This document shows, piece by piece, positions 14,487-22,245 of a stretch of 29,267 bases of DNA (position 1 is its first letter; every line of letters begins with the position of its first letter). Origin of the DNA: a virus. The translations under genes and the position numbers were made by a program. Below the pieces are notes generated by a model. The model was given only the letters and a program-made list of their open reading frames with translations. It had not been told where the DNA came from and did no database searches. The DNA is taken from the IMG/VR virus record IMGVR_UViG_3300009181_000254, positions 1 to 29,267 of that record. One strand, written 5' to 3'.

Positions 14487-15917
14487 ATGAATGGAGAAAA
14501 ACTAGCTAAATATTTAGCTACGTTAGAGCCTGGGTATACGAATAAATCCAGAATAACTTATACTTGTGAGATGTGTGGTATTCAAAATCACATTATTTTA
14601 AAATGCTTTAAAGAAAAAATATCTAAGGGCTCGTTATATTGTAAGAAGTGTTCACTGAAGCAGAAATGGCAAGATGAAGAATATCGATCTAAAATAAAGA
14701 AAAGTCAAGAAATAATATGGAATGAAACTGATACGAAAAATAAAATATCGGAAAAAAGCAAGAAATTGTGGCAAGATCCCGAATACAAATCTGCTCAGTT
14801 AAAAATTCACTCCGACCCCGAATATCTAAAATCAGCTAGAGAACATTCAATAGACAATTGGAAGAGTGTAGAATTCAGAGAAAACCAACTGAAAACTCGA
14901 AATACTCCTGATTTTAAAGCAAAACAGTCACAATCAATGCGTGATTTATGGAATTCTAACAAATATGTAGAAAAAACCCTTCTGTCCTTATCAAAAAAAT
15001 TCAGTAGTGACTTTAAATCATCGTTAGAGATCATAACATCTAATATTTTAACTGCTCTTAGTATTTCATATAAAGAGCAGTATGTAGTAGGACCCTATAT
15101 TTTTGATTTTTATCTTCCCGATTTTAAAGTATATATTGAATGTCAAGGAGAGTATTGGCATTCATTAGAATCTGCTGTTAAGCGTGATGCGAGTAAATCT
15201 ACTTATCTAAGGAAGGCTCATTCTGATAGTAAGTTTTTGTACTTAAATGAGGTAGATTTCTGCAATCCTACTTTAATCAAGCAAAAAATTATTAGTATTT
15301 GTGGTTCGACTGCCATAACACAGGTTAAGTCGTTCGAATTAAAAAGTGTAGATATTAAGTTAATTAAAAAGGATGATCGGGATTTTAATTTAGCACATAA
15401 CTTGTTAACTAGTTTTCATTATGCGGGTTTTGGTAGAGCTGCTAAGGTAATATTTGGAGCATATAAGGATAAGGAGCTCATAGCCGTATGTAAGTTTTCA
15501 CCGCCAATAAGACAGGAAGTGGCCACCTCTTTAGGCATTAGTCCTAAAAATATGCTTGAGCTTGATAGGTTCTGTATAAAACCAGATAGGCAAATAAAGA
15601 ATTTTGCTAGTTGGTTTTTATCGAGAGCAGCTAAACTCATTTTTAGTATAGATTCTTCAAAATCTCACTTGGTGTCTTTTGCTGATAGCACTTACAATCA
15701 CTTAGGAACTATTTATAAAGCAGCCAATTGGGCGTATGTTGGTGTTGTTTCCCCTGATTATTACTACGTTAATGGTCAGGGCTGGATATTACACAAAAAG
15801 ACATTATATAATCAAGCTGTAAGAAATAAAATGAGGGAGTCTGATTATGCTGAAAAGCATCATTATGTAAAAATATACGGAAAAGAAAAATATAAATTTA
15901 TTCTTGCTAAGTCTTGA
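14487..15917 (+). CDS. Homing endonuclease with C-terminal Mom-like acyltransferase domain (intact copy)
   Basis: A 476-residue multidomain protein. Residues 24-62 hold a zinc ribbon (CEMC...CKKC). Residues 65-170 carry repeated helical units with WxDPEYK/LW motifs, likely DNA-binding NUMOD-like repeats. Residues 172-270 are an EDxHD/Vsr-like nuclease core: SSLE, YIFDFYLPDFKVYIECQGEYWH and KRDASKS. The C-terminal half has SFHYAGFGRA, LIAVCKFSPPIRQ, LELDRFCIKP, NFASWFLSRA and LVSFADSTYNHLGTIYKAANW, matching the Mom-like GNAT family (phage Mu Mom modifies adenine in DNA). It should cut DNA at a target site and perhaps modify DNA. Inserted between two phage genes with no disruption; relatives are at 2455 (broken) and 23305. 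Confidence 0.8.
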   Translation: MNGEKLAKYLATLEPGYTNKSRITYTCEMCGIQNHIILKCFKEKISKGSLYCKKCSLKQKWQDEEYRSKIKKSQEIIWNETDTKNKISEKSKKLWQDPEYKSAQLKIHSDPEYLKSAREHSIDNWKSVEFRENQLKTRNTPDFKAKQSQSMRDLWNSNKYVEKTLLSLSKKFSSDFKSSLEIITSNILTALSISYKEQYVVGPYIFDFYLPDFKVYIECQGEYWHSLESAVKRDASKSTYLRKAHSDSKFLYLNEVDFCNPTLIKQKIISICGSTAITQVKSFELKSVDIKLIKKDDRDFNLAHNLLTSFHYAGFGRAAKVIFGAYKDKELIAVCKFSPPIRQEVATSLGISPKNMLELDRFCIKPDRQIKNFASWFLSRAAKLIFSIDSSKSHLVSFADSTYNHLGTIYKAANWAYVGVVSPDYYYVNGQGWILHKKTLYNQAVRNKMRESDYAEKHHYVKIYGKEKYKFILAKS

Positions 15918-15944
15918 CATTGTTATTTAGCTTTTGATTATAAT
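15914..15944 (+). promoter_or_regulatory. Candidate sigma70-like promoter
   Basis: A perfect TTGACA (15914-15919) overlaps the stop codon of the homing endonuclease, and a perfect TATAAT (15939-15944) follows after 19 bases, slightly longer than the usual 17. The ATG of the next gene lies 12 bases beyond the -10 box, so its message would have a very short leader, consistent with the missing ribosome binding site. Confidence 0.4.
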
Positions 15945-15955
15945 ATGGTTTTGTA

Positions 15956-17089
15956 ATGGATAGTCATGGGTTTGTATTAACAGAAGCTGCTCAATATGCA
16001 TTTAAATGTCAGGATGTTTATCCTGACATTTTGTCTTTTGCTGCTGCAATCCCAGAACATCTCAAGCCGATATTTCTTTTACCCGTTAAGATGGAAGCTA
16101 TTGTGGCTTCTGAATCTAACTATTTGATAGCTACTCGAATAGCAGCGTGTGCTATGGATGGATCCACCCCTGAGGGTGATCTTTTTAGTTATCAATCATT
16201 CTTATATAATGATATAGAACCTACTATTCCTAATTCATCTCCGGGATCTATTTTCGATATAAGTGACGCCGATAGTCTTACCCATCATCAAGAGTATAAT
16301 TTCGATCAAAATATTCAAGTTCCGACTGATACGAGTTATATGTCTGATGTTGATATGACTCAATATTTCAGTTATCCATATAGAACGGTAGAACAGCCCG
16401 TAAGAAAATCCTCACTGAACTCCCATCATGTTGCTTTAATCAGATTAGCACTAAATCCGGATTATTTGGAAACGAAAACTCCCAGAAAAATAAAGAAAAA
16501 TGCTGATGAATGCACTGTAATTTTGATAGATTATGATCGGAAGACACGAACTTTTACATTTAATGTGGTTTGTGGTAGCGATAAAAAAGTAGTAAAAGCC
16601 GCTTTATCTGATGTAAGAAATGTTGTACTGGTTTGCAATTGCGAATTCTGGAGATACAATGGTCCTGATTACAATGCGAAAACCAACAAATTTTTATTAG
16701 GTCCCCCCGTTGGTCGTGCTACTCCCCCAAATATAAGAGATCCTAAGCGACAATATTGGCTTTGTAAGCATACGTATGCTGTCATAGTTAGATTAGACGA
16801 TTTCTTGAAGGACATTTCTTCGGAAAATCTAGAACTTGACGAAAAGTCCTTGTTAAATGTAGTAGATAGGGAGTATGATAGGTTAGCAGAGAAGACTCTA
16901 GTTCCTCTTGAAGATGTCGAGCAGGACGTGGAAGTAGATTGGGAGGGATTTGATGGGCAACAACAAATCCCTGTTTATTTTGATGAAGATGAGCAGCAAC
17001 AAACTCCTGTCGATATGGAACAGGATCAACAAGATGTAATCCAACTCACTCAGGATGACGTCCAATTTTTACAGCAACAGCAAAAATAA
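15956..17089 (+). CDS. SWIM-type zinc-finger protein with Gln/Asp-rich tail
   Basis: A 377-residue protein. A CxC...CxH arrangement (Cys227, Cys229, Cys270, His272; LVCNCEFW and YWLCKHTYAVI) fits the SWIM zinc finger, which binds DNA or proteins. The 40-residue spacer between the two halves is long and rich in Gly/Pro. The N terminus (1-90) is helical, and a Ser/Asp-rich linker separates it from the finger domain. The last 50 residues are Gln/Asp-rich and end in QQQQK. The finger is followed by a helix typical of the family (VIVRLDDFLKD). No known phage protein of this name is recognised. Its role could be DNA binding or virion assembly, and it likely has its own promoter at 15914. Confidence 0.7.
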   Translation: MDSHGFVLTEAAQYAFKCQDVYPDILSFAAAIPEHLKPIFLLPVKMEAIVASESNYLIATRIAACAMDGSTPEGDLFSYQSFLYNDIEPTIPNSSPGSIFDISDADSLTHHQEYNFDQNIQVPTDTSYMSDVDMTQYFSYPYRTVEQPVRKSSLNSHHVALIRLALNPDYLETKTPRKIKKNADECTVILIDYDRKTRTFTFNVVCGSDKKVVKAALSDVRNVVLVCNCEFWRYNGPDYNAKTNKFLLGPPVGRATPPNIRDPKRQYWLCKHTYAVIVRLDDFLKDISSENLELDEKSLLNVVDREYDRLAEKTLVPLEDVEQDVEVDWEGFDGQQQIPVYFDEDEQQQTPVDMEQDQQDVIQLTQDDVQFLQQQQK

Positions 17090-17092
17090 CTC

Positions 17093-17110
17093 ACTACTTT
17101 GTAAAGTAGT
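17093..17110 (+). promoter_or_regulatory. Small perfect hairpin immediately before a start codon
   Basis: ACTACTTT and AAAGTAGT form an 8-bp stem with a 2-base loop, ending two bases before the ATG at 17113. It fills the place of a ribosome binding site, so it may control translation of the FmdB-like gene, or be the transcript end of the preceding gene. Confidence 0.4.
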
Positions 17111-17112
17111 AT

Positions 17113-17517
17113 ATGCCTACATATAGTTATAAGTGCACTTCTGATTCATGTGAAAATGTTCAGGAGTGTGTAGCTTCCATGAAAGAATATAATGTAATCA
17201 CTCCAGCATGTAAAGAGTGTGGTAGTTTATGTAATTATTTCTATGTGCCTTCGGTTCCCTTGGTTTCATTTTTGGACGGTCCTTCGGGCAGTTGGCCATC
17301 AAAGGGAAATCGGTTCAAAAAGCACCGAGAAAAGTCTGCTGAAGCCGCTAGCCTAAGGCAAAGAGATAGATATGGTGCAGTGGGCGGGGCTGTCCCGAAT
17401 TTTCAAGGTAAAGATACGGGTACTTGGGCAGAAGCTCAATTTCAGGCTATGAAAGAAAAAGGTGTGGAAAGTGCTGCTACATATAATGATAAGGTAAAAT
17501 CCGAAAAGACGAAGTAA
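17113..17517 (+). CDS. FmdB-like zinc ribbon protein, extended phage form
   Basis: A 134-residue protein with an N-terminal zinc ribbon starting MPTYSYKCTSDSCENVQEC and a second metal-binding pair CKECGSLC, closing with a VSFLDGPSGSWPSKGNRFKKH segment. The C-terminal 70 residues are charged and helical (KEKGVESAATYNDKVKSEKTK). The N-terminal domain is the FmdB-type ribbon also present at 7445; the extended form occurs in tailed phages near structural genes, but its role is not known. It is 23 bases downstream of the SWIM protein and 3 bases from the preceding reading frame of the following gene. Confidence 0.75.
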   Translation: MPTYSYKCTSDSCENVQECVASMKEYNVITPACKECGSLCNYFYVPSVPLVSFLDGPSGSWPSKGNRFKKHREKSAEAASLRQRDRYGAVGGAVPNFQGKDTGTWAEAQFQAMKEKGVESAATYNDKVKSEKTK

Positions 17518-17550
17518 CTATTGGTCTTTTATTCAGTCGTCTACATTAAG

Positions 17551-18192
17551 ATGCCGAGAGTATTTTCTTTAAATCGTCGCAGGAAAAATCTTTTAGATAT
17601 AGTCATTTCTTCAAAATCTGACGTCGGATCATATCAATTCGCGGTATCAGATAATTTTGATGGAATGTTTTCGGATTTTCAAGTAGTGCCCAAGGCGGGA
17701 TACCGTTCTAAAGGTGTAGTAGAAGGATCTCAGTCTTATTCGGGGTTTAGAGGGTTAACCAGATTCCTTCTAAATCCAGAAGACTACGTGATGTCTTTCC
17801 CGGACCTGGATGATACAAAGCCTTTTTGGATTACTGTATCCGAAATTCCTTATGGAGGAGCTGCTGGCGCTCCTAGTGCACCCCATTTGGTGTTGCCATA
17901 TAACACCACCCCTAATCTAGGCTTTAATATTTCGGGAAGCGTTTCTGCTACGGTTACTGAAATACAATTACCACAATTAGTTTCTAATATTGTAATAGAT
18001 GTAGTGGGTCCAGATGGTTTAAATTTGGCCTATGAGGAAAATGGAACCGTATTTACTATCCCACTAAATGCGGGTCTTGACGTTGAGTATTGGTCAACAT
18101 TCCACACAACCGGACAGTTATTCTTGTCTAGTACTGGAATGGACACAGAATTCAGTGCTGCTTTCCGACTGATGAACAGTTTAGCCTTATAA
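17551..18192 (+). CDS. Putative virion structural protein
   Basis: A 213-residue protein. I choose ATG at 17551 (MPRVFSLNRRRKNLL) over a TTG at 17521. It is beta-rich, with many Gly, Ser, Thr and Val, and ends with a Ser-Ala-Leu tail; the segment PYNTTPNLGFNISGSVSATVTEIQ resembles beta-sandwich virion proteins. No family is firmly recognised. It is followed closely by two genes with ribosome binding sites and strong coding style, so all three probably belong to one structural operon ending in the hairpin at 19622. Confidence 0.65.
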   Translation: MPRVFSLNRRRKNLLDIVISSKSDVGSYQFAVSDNFDGMFSDFQVVPKAGYRSKGVVEGSQSYSGFRGLTRFLLNPEDYVMSFPDLDDTKPFWITVSEIPYGGAAGAPSAPHLVLPYNTTPNLGFNISGSVSATVTEIQLPQLVSNIVIDVVGPDGLNLAYEENGTVFTIPLNAGLDVEYWSTFHTTGQLFLSSTGMDTEFSAAFRLMNSLAL

Positions 18193-18221
18193 TACTTTAC
18201 CAAAATTGGTAGGAGATTTCA

Positions 18222-18776
18222 ATGCCCCTGATTTACATAAGAGTTGTTAATGAACAAGTCATTGACCGGTCACTTTTAATAGATAAAATTGACAAGAGCC
18301 AGGGGAACTTTGAAGGTTATGCTCAGCGTGCAAAACAGGCTGTTTATATCCCTTACGTAAATCCGGATGATACTTCTGTAAAGGGGTATTTAAATCTGGT
18401 ACCTACGGATGAAGTCCTGTTGGCGGCAAATAATGGATCTATAAAGGGTCTTTCAGACGCTAACTACATTACTTTCTCTCCTGTAGACGCTTTAGCGATT
18501 GCGAAAAGCGTGGTTGTGGCTGCGGCCAACGACGTCATGAACAACTGGACTGACGTGGATGGCTTGACTTTTACATCTGTTTACCCAGATGACACTCGTC
18601 TCCAATTGAAGAATATGGGTGGAACGGTCCAGACAATTACTTCAGGGGACTTTGCAGTGTTTACCGGTATAGCTATCCGTGTGTTGGATGCAGTAGTAAC
18701 TATTGGCGTTCCAGCAGCAGGGTGGCAAGTGAGAGTCCAGGCTAATTCGCTATTTAGCGAGTGGTTCACTCTCTGA
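18222..18776 (+). CDS. Putative virion structural protein
   Basis: A 184-residue protein with an AGGAG ribosome binding site 7 bases before the ATG. The sequence is rich in Val, Asp, Ala and Thr, without signal peptide or membrane segment. It starts with a beta region (LIYIRVVNEQVIDRS), continues with SQGNFEGYAQRAKQAVYIPYV and a helix ALAIAKSVVVAAANDVMNNW, and ends in a Ser-Glu-Trp-Phe-Thr-Leu tail. The role is inferred from neighbours and expression style: it sits 29 bases downstream of another putative structural gene and 30 bases before the next one. No family is recognised. Confidence 0.65.
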   Translation: MPLIYIRVVNEQVIDRSLLIDKIDKSQGNFEGYAQRAKQAVYIPYVNPDDTSVKGYLNLVPTDEVLLAANNGSIKGLSDANYITFSPVDALAIAKSVVVAAANDVMNNWTDVDGLTFTSVYPDDTRLQLKNMGGTVQTITSGDFAVFTGIAIRVLDAVVTIGVPAAGWQVRVQANSLFSEWFTL

Positions 18777-18806
18777 TAAGACTTTAGAATAAAGAGGAGC
18801 AAACAA

Positions 18807-19607
18807 ATGCGAGTCGGTGCTATCAGAACGGACATTCAAAAGGTTTACTTAGCGGACATTGAGAATCGCGCTCAGCGTTGCTTCTCTAGCGAGCCGCCAG
18901 GGCAGTCTCGTTATCTCGAAAAGCCGTCAGATGACGACTTTAAGAGCGTGTTAGATACGTACGCGTTTTTGTCGCTGTACGGGTCTAACAATGCGGCTAC
19001 GGTCAACACGACTGGTGGAAATAACGTTTTTAAGGTTCGCGTTTCAGCGACAGCTGCCTACACGACCATTAACGTTACCTCGAATGCTGCTTTAGCTAAA
19101 GCTACGATCCGTAATGAGTTGAATGCAGGATTTGAATCTGCCAGCCTTCCGCTAGTTGCTCGTTTAGTGGGCAATCGCATCATCGTAGATTCAAATGGAT
19201 CAAATTCCGGTCCGGCTGCTTACATTGGGGTTGATGTTGGTGGCAATTCAACACTCAATCCGATAGTGGGCTTCACGGCTGGTGCACTCTCTGGGTTATC
19301 AGTTACTGCTCTTAAAGCGGCAGTATATGCTGGTGGTACAGTAGATGTTTCGAGCGCCACTATTTTGGCTCTTTCTACTTTTACCCGTTTGCTTGCTGCA
19401 GCTCAGGATGCACTAGTCGGCGGTATAGCAGACTTGGCAGCACCAAGTCTCATTGAGACCGGTCCCGTTCTCTTGTCCTTCGTTTATGGTAATCTCTCTA
19501 AGTACAACTCGGCTGATTTCCAGCCGGGTGGAGACAGAGCAGGTTTAACTGCTGGTGCGGCTGTTGTCTGCTTAGAAGACGACGGTTCTACTCTTTTCTC
19601 AGTCTGA
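18807..19607 (+). CDS. Putative major virion structural protein
   Basis: A 266-residue protein with a strong AGGAG site 8 bases before the ATG. The N-terminal 50 residues are charged (RTDIQKVYLADIENRAQRCFSSEPPGQSRY). The rest is rich in Ala, Val, Gly and Thr with repeats of 'SGxSVTAL'-like turns, a beta-rich body typical of tail or head decoration proteins. Codon use is markedly GC-enriched compared with neighbours, as in the capsid gene, which suggests an abundant virion component (tail tube or a decoration protein are candidates). A hairpin terminator lies 14 bases after the stop. Confidence 0.65.
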   Translation: MRVGAIRTDIQKVYLADIENRAQRCFSSEPPGQSRYLEKPSDDDFKSVLDTYAFLSLYGSNNAATVNTTGGNNVFKVRVSATAAYTTINVTSNAALAKATIRNELNAGFESASLPLVARLVGNRIIVDSNGSNSGPAAYIGVDVGGNSTLNPIVGFTAGALSGLSVTALKAAVYAGGTVDVSSATILALSTFTRLLAAAQDALVGGIADLAAPSLIETGPVLLSFVYGNLSKYNSADFQPGGDRAGLTAGAAVVCLEDDGSTLFSV

Positions 19608-19621
19608 GAGAGCGTAGTATT

Positions 19622-19660
19622 TTATGCCTACCCAGGGTGTGAATCCCCGGGTAGGCATAA
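19622..19660 (+). terminator. Hairpin terminator (possibly bidirectional)
   Basis: A 12-bp perfect stem TTATGCCTACCC / GGGTAGGCATAA (19622-19633 with 19649-19660), with an extra inner GGG/CCC pairing, ends the structural unit. No long T run follows. Confidence 0.8.
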
Positions 19661-19704
19661 TCGTATTAGTGGTTCGATGAGTATTGTGTGTTGGAAAATT
19701 TAAA

Positions 19705-19938
19705 ATGGAACAAGAAGAATTAGAAACTCATGACATTTATTTGGCGGCTTATCTTAGCATCGCGGGTTGTGCGCTTAAACGCAGATATCGAACTGGTCCC
19801 AGGGTTTATTTTGTATTTGTAAATCCTGCAGGTTCTATAAATGAACTACGTGAATCGTATTATGCTGGTAGCGCGACTGTAAAAGCCCATGACTTCTCAC
19901 AAAAAGTGATCGGGATGAAGAATCTTTGCTTTGAATGA
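19705..19938 (+). CDS. DUF5659-like small protein
   Basis: A 77-residue protein. ATG at 19705 is preferred to a TTG at 19684; a weak GGAA lies upstream. The sequence THDIYLAAYLSIAGCALKR, then PRVYFVFVNPAGSINELRESYYAGSATVKAHDFSQKVIGMKNLCF, follows the DUF5659 pattern known from phages and bacteria: a 'T-D-x-x-L-A-A-Y-L' opening, an 'F-x-F' strand and a terminal helix. The function of DUF5659 is unknown. The stop codon is only 4 bases from the converging gene's stop. Confidence 0.7.
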   Translation: MEQEELETHDIYLAAYLSIAGCALKRRYRTGPRVYFVFVNPAGSINELRESYYAGSATVKAHDFSQKVIGMKNLCFE

Positions 19939-19942
19939 GTGA

Positions 19943-20236
19943 TTATTGACTTGCTATTTGCCGCAATTTTTTTGGTTTAGATTCGAATATTCCACTATCT
20001 AGGTGGGTGGATTCAGCTTTTCCCTGCATCTCGTCTTTTTTGTCACGTATCATATTTGCTAAATAACCGAGGTTTTCCGTTATTTCAAGTTCTTTAGGTG
20101 CAGTCAGTACTCTATGAATTTTATCTAATATTTCGATTAAGTTCTCAGAATACCAAAATTCTTTATTCTTAGGTATTCCTGACCAATTGAGTTCCTCGAT
20201 GCCAGCTATTCTGAAGGAGATTTTTCTCAGATTCAT
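19943..20236 (-). CDS. Small protein with shared 'MNLRKISFRIA' N-terminal tag
   Basis: A 97-residue protein. I choose ATG at 20236 rather than one six codons upstream, because the resulting N terminus (MNLRKISFRIAGIEELNW...LPK-type NKEFW) matches that of the broken gene at 21715 (MNLKRIATRIAS...NPDFW) and of the small gene at 29150 (MDVKRISMRIAFG). The remaining sequence is helical and polar, with a basic C-terminal SKPKKLRQIASQ. No enzyme motif is seen. It lies on the minus strand, converging on the DUF5659-like gene. Confidence 0.65.
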   Translation of the reverse strand: MNLRKISFRIAGIEELNWSGIPKNKEFWYSENLIEILDKIHRVLTAPKELEITENLGYLANMIRDKKDEMQGKAESTHLDSGIFESKPKKLRQIASQ

Positions 20237-20289
20237 AATTCTTGCTCTATTCAAGAGCCTTTATTAGATTACTAATAATTAATTCAATT

Positions 20290-20673
20290 ATGAGCCGTTT
20301 AGTGTCTAGTGGTGTTATAATATACGATCAGATAGTAATAGTTGATCCTCTGAATTCTCAGGATAGAGTACTGGATGTCTTAGTCGGTGATTTATCTTTA
20401 AATCTTTTTGTTAACAATGTGAAATATAACTGGGATATCTTAGATGGATCATCAGTATTAGATTCAAATATCTCTCCTGGGAGTATTTATTTTAATGAAA
20501 TTAGTGGATCCCCGGGTTTTTATTCTGTAAGATTCTATCCTGATAAAACTGGCTATTGGTATACATCTTACGTATATAGTGTAAACTCGCTTGAAATTGT
20601 TAGGGATTATGATTTAGTACCAAGAAATTTCTTCGGGTCTTCTTCTTCTGGCATAGTCGCCAGCTTTACTTGA
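20290..20673 (+). CDS. Putative virion protein, beta-sandwich domain
   Basis: A 127-residue beta-rich protein (ATG at 20290, preceded by an AT-rich leader without a ribosome binding site). The section PGFYSVRFYPDKTGYWYTSYVY resembles the repeat found in the next gene and at 22246: a strand with a Gly-Tyr or Phe-Tyr pair, a turn, and a second strand. It ends SSSSGIVASFT, one base before the next ATG, so the genes are co-translated. A role as a small tail or baseplate protein is plausible, but no family name is supported. Confidence 0.6.
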   Translation: MSRLVSSGVIIYDQIVIVDPLNSQDRVLDVLVGDLSLNLFVNNVKYNWDILDGSSVLDSNISPGSIYFNEISGSPGFYSVRFYPDKTGYWYTSYVYSVNSLEIVRDYDLVPRNFFGSSSSGIVASFT

Positions 20674-20674
20674 T

Positions 20675-21358
20675 ATGACCGTAGTTTATAAGAATCAGCA
20701 GCTTAGTGTAGGCGAGATAAGCTTGCAGCTACAGAATGCTGAAGGGCAAATCATTAATGTCAATTCCGTCACATACTCTATTTATGCGTTAGATGGGAAA
20801 TTAGTTTCGGGAAAATCTTTACCAGCCATTTTGGCTGTTGATGGAAAATACTATATTCCTTGGGAATCCAATATACCAAATGGTACTTATAAAATTTTGT
20901 GGGAAATCAATACAAATGGCATCCAGATAGAAATCAAAGAATCATATATTTTTGTGTTAGATAAGGCGGCTTATCCTAAATCTCCTTCAAGTGTCTGTTG
21001 TATTCTGCCTTCTAGTATACCTAATCCATTATCAAAAGTCTTTATATCAGGAACAACATTAGGTCCTGAAGATTTAAATATGTACTTGAACGATTCAATA
21101 ACAGGTCTTTTCATCGACCCTTATTCAATATATTGGACGATATTTAACTGTCGCGGTTGTATCGAAACCCGGAAAACTGTTGGGTCTAAATACGCTGTTG
21201 GTAAATTTTACGCCCCGTACACCGTAATGGGTCCGACTGCTGAATATGATATAGTATGGGAATTTAAAGAGAATGTGAATTCACCTCTGATGTCAAAAAC
21301 TCAGAGATTCTCAGTGTTAAATACTACAAACCTAAAATTTAAAGAGTGTGACTGTTAA
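20675..21358 (+). CDS. Putative virion protein with two beta-sandwich repeats
   Basis: A 227-residue protein, starting one base after the previous stop. Two repeats of about 100 residues are visible. The first has VDGKYYIPWESNIPNGTYKILWEI followed by SYIFVLD; the second has VGKFYAPYTVMGPTAEYDIVWEF followed by QRFSVL. Both share the pattern G-x-(Y/F)-Y-x...Y-x-I-x-W-E. The same repeat forms the N terminus of the 22246 gene. The Cys-rich segments (SSVCCIL, NCRGCIE) and the CDC end are unusual. Phage Ig-like or baseplate-upper-protein domains look similar. Its stop overlaps the converging broken gene. Confidence 0.65.
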   Translation: MTVVYKNQQLSVGEISLQLQNAEGQIINVNSVTYSIYALDGKLVSGKSLPAILAVDGKYYIPWESNIPNGTYKILWEINTNGIQIEIKESYIFVLDKAAYPKSPSSVCCILPSSIPNPLSKVFISGTTLGPEDLNMYLNDSITGLFIDPYSIYWTIFNCRGCIETRKTVGSKYAVGKFYAPYTVMGPTAEYDIVWEFKENVNSPLMSKTQRFSVLNTTNLKFKECDC

Positions 21359-21715
21359 CGTTTATCAAACAGTTTCTTGGTCTTTCTGGTCTCTCTGTCT
21401 ACTGTAGTGTTTCTATCGAGATCTGCTTCCTCGGAGAGGAGGTTAGCCATGTCCTCGGCTTCATTTTCATCATCATCATCAGTTTCAGGTGCTGGTTTTT
21501 CATACTCTCTAAAGAAATAATCTAATCTTTTATCTAGTATGGTAAGGTTATCAACCTATTGTTTCCGGGTCTTTACCTGATAAAGCACCCGACATACCCC
21601 AAGCCACGAGATTAGAAGTCTCTGTTTTCCAAAAATCAGGATTTTTAGGTAAGTTATCGAATTTAGGTATTAAATCTAATGATGCGATCCGAGTAGCTAT
21701 CCTTTTAAGATTCAT
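21355..21715 (-). pseudogene. Frameshifted small gene with shared 'MNLKRIATRIA' N terminus
   Basis: On the minus strand, ATG at 21715 opens a frame encoding MNLKRIATRIASLDLIPKF...NPDFWKTETSNLVAWGMSGALSGKDPETIG, which stops at TGA near 21553. If one G of the GG at about 21556 is skipped, the frame continues as VDNLTILDKRLDYFFREYEKPAP..., an acidic DDDD stretch and a basic end KKLFDKR, stopping at 21355. The combined product would be about 119 residues. The total length (361 bases) is one base over a multiple of three, as expected for a single-base insertion. A sequencing error, a mutation or a programmed shift are the options. The start matches the 20236 gene. It overlaps the stop of the plus-strand neighbour. 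Confidence 0.6.
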
Positions 21716-21749
21716 AAATAATCATTAAAATTTCGGATTAAAACCACAA

Positions 21750-22094
21750 TTATCGCAAGTTCATGAATTTTCTAATTCTTGGAGCTTCTGTATGATCTAG
21801 TAACGAATCAAAATTATCACGCTTTATGTATGTGTCTATGATATCATATATGAAACCTTCCTTAGACCGTGTCTTCCTAAAATCGTAAGATTCAAAGAAA
21901 GAGTAGAGGCACACTACTTTTTCTGATATTATGCGACTGAGTATTAATGCTTCCAGATTGATTGATTCTCCCTCGCTATAACTTCCATATACTGGGCCTC
22001 TGAATACCGGAACTGATTTCTTGATGGAGTCGAAAAACTCTATCATTAATGGTTCTGGGTGTCGGATTTCGCTAATATAATGAATCTTGCGCAT
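21750..22094 (-). CDS. Hypothetical protein
   Basis: A 114-residue protein with alternating helical and beta segments (LEALILSRIISEKVVCLYSFFESYDFRKTR). It has no signal peptide or metal motif. The 35-base spacing to the frameshifted gene downstream on the same strand suggests one transcript. No family is recognised and no Shine-Dalgarno site is present. Confidence 0.55.
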   Translation of the reverse strand: MRKIHYISEIRHPEPLMIEFFDSIKKSVPVFRGPVYGSYSEGESINLEALILSRIISEKVVCLYSFFESYDFRKTRSKEGFIYDIIDTYIKRDNFDSLLDHTEAPRIRKFMNLR

Positions 22095-22245
22095 GATGTT
22101 TCTATTTAATTAATAAGCAAAAAAGACTTGCACGAATTTCGAATAGATTACTATATGACATACATGGTTCCTGTGTGTGTGAATCTAGTGCAACACTAGT
22201 GATTGTACCAAATATACATTAAGCCTGTTTTCGGTATTTTTCTTT
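22095..22245. promoter_or_regulatory. Divergent intergenic region with small inverted repeat
   Basis: This 151-base region separates divergent genes and so should hold promoters for both. A TTGCAC near 22129 with TATATG near 22152 is a weak sigma70-like pair on the plus strand. CTAGTG and CACTAG (22185-22199) form a 6-bp perfect inverted repeat with a 3-base spacer, a possible operator. No gene is seen. Confidence 0.35.
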
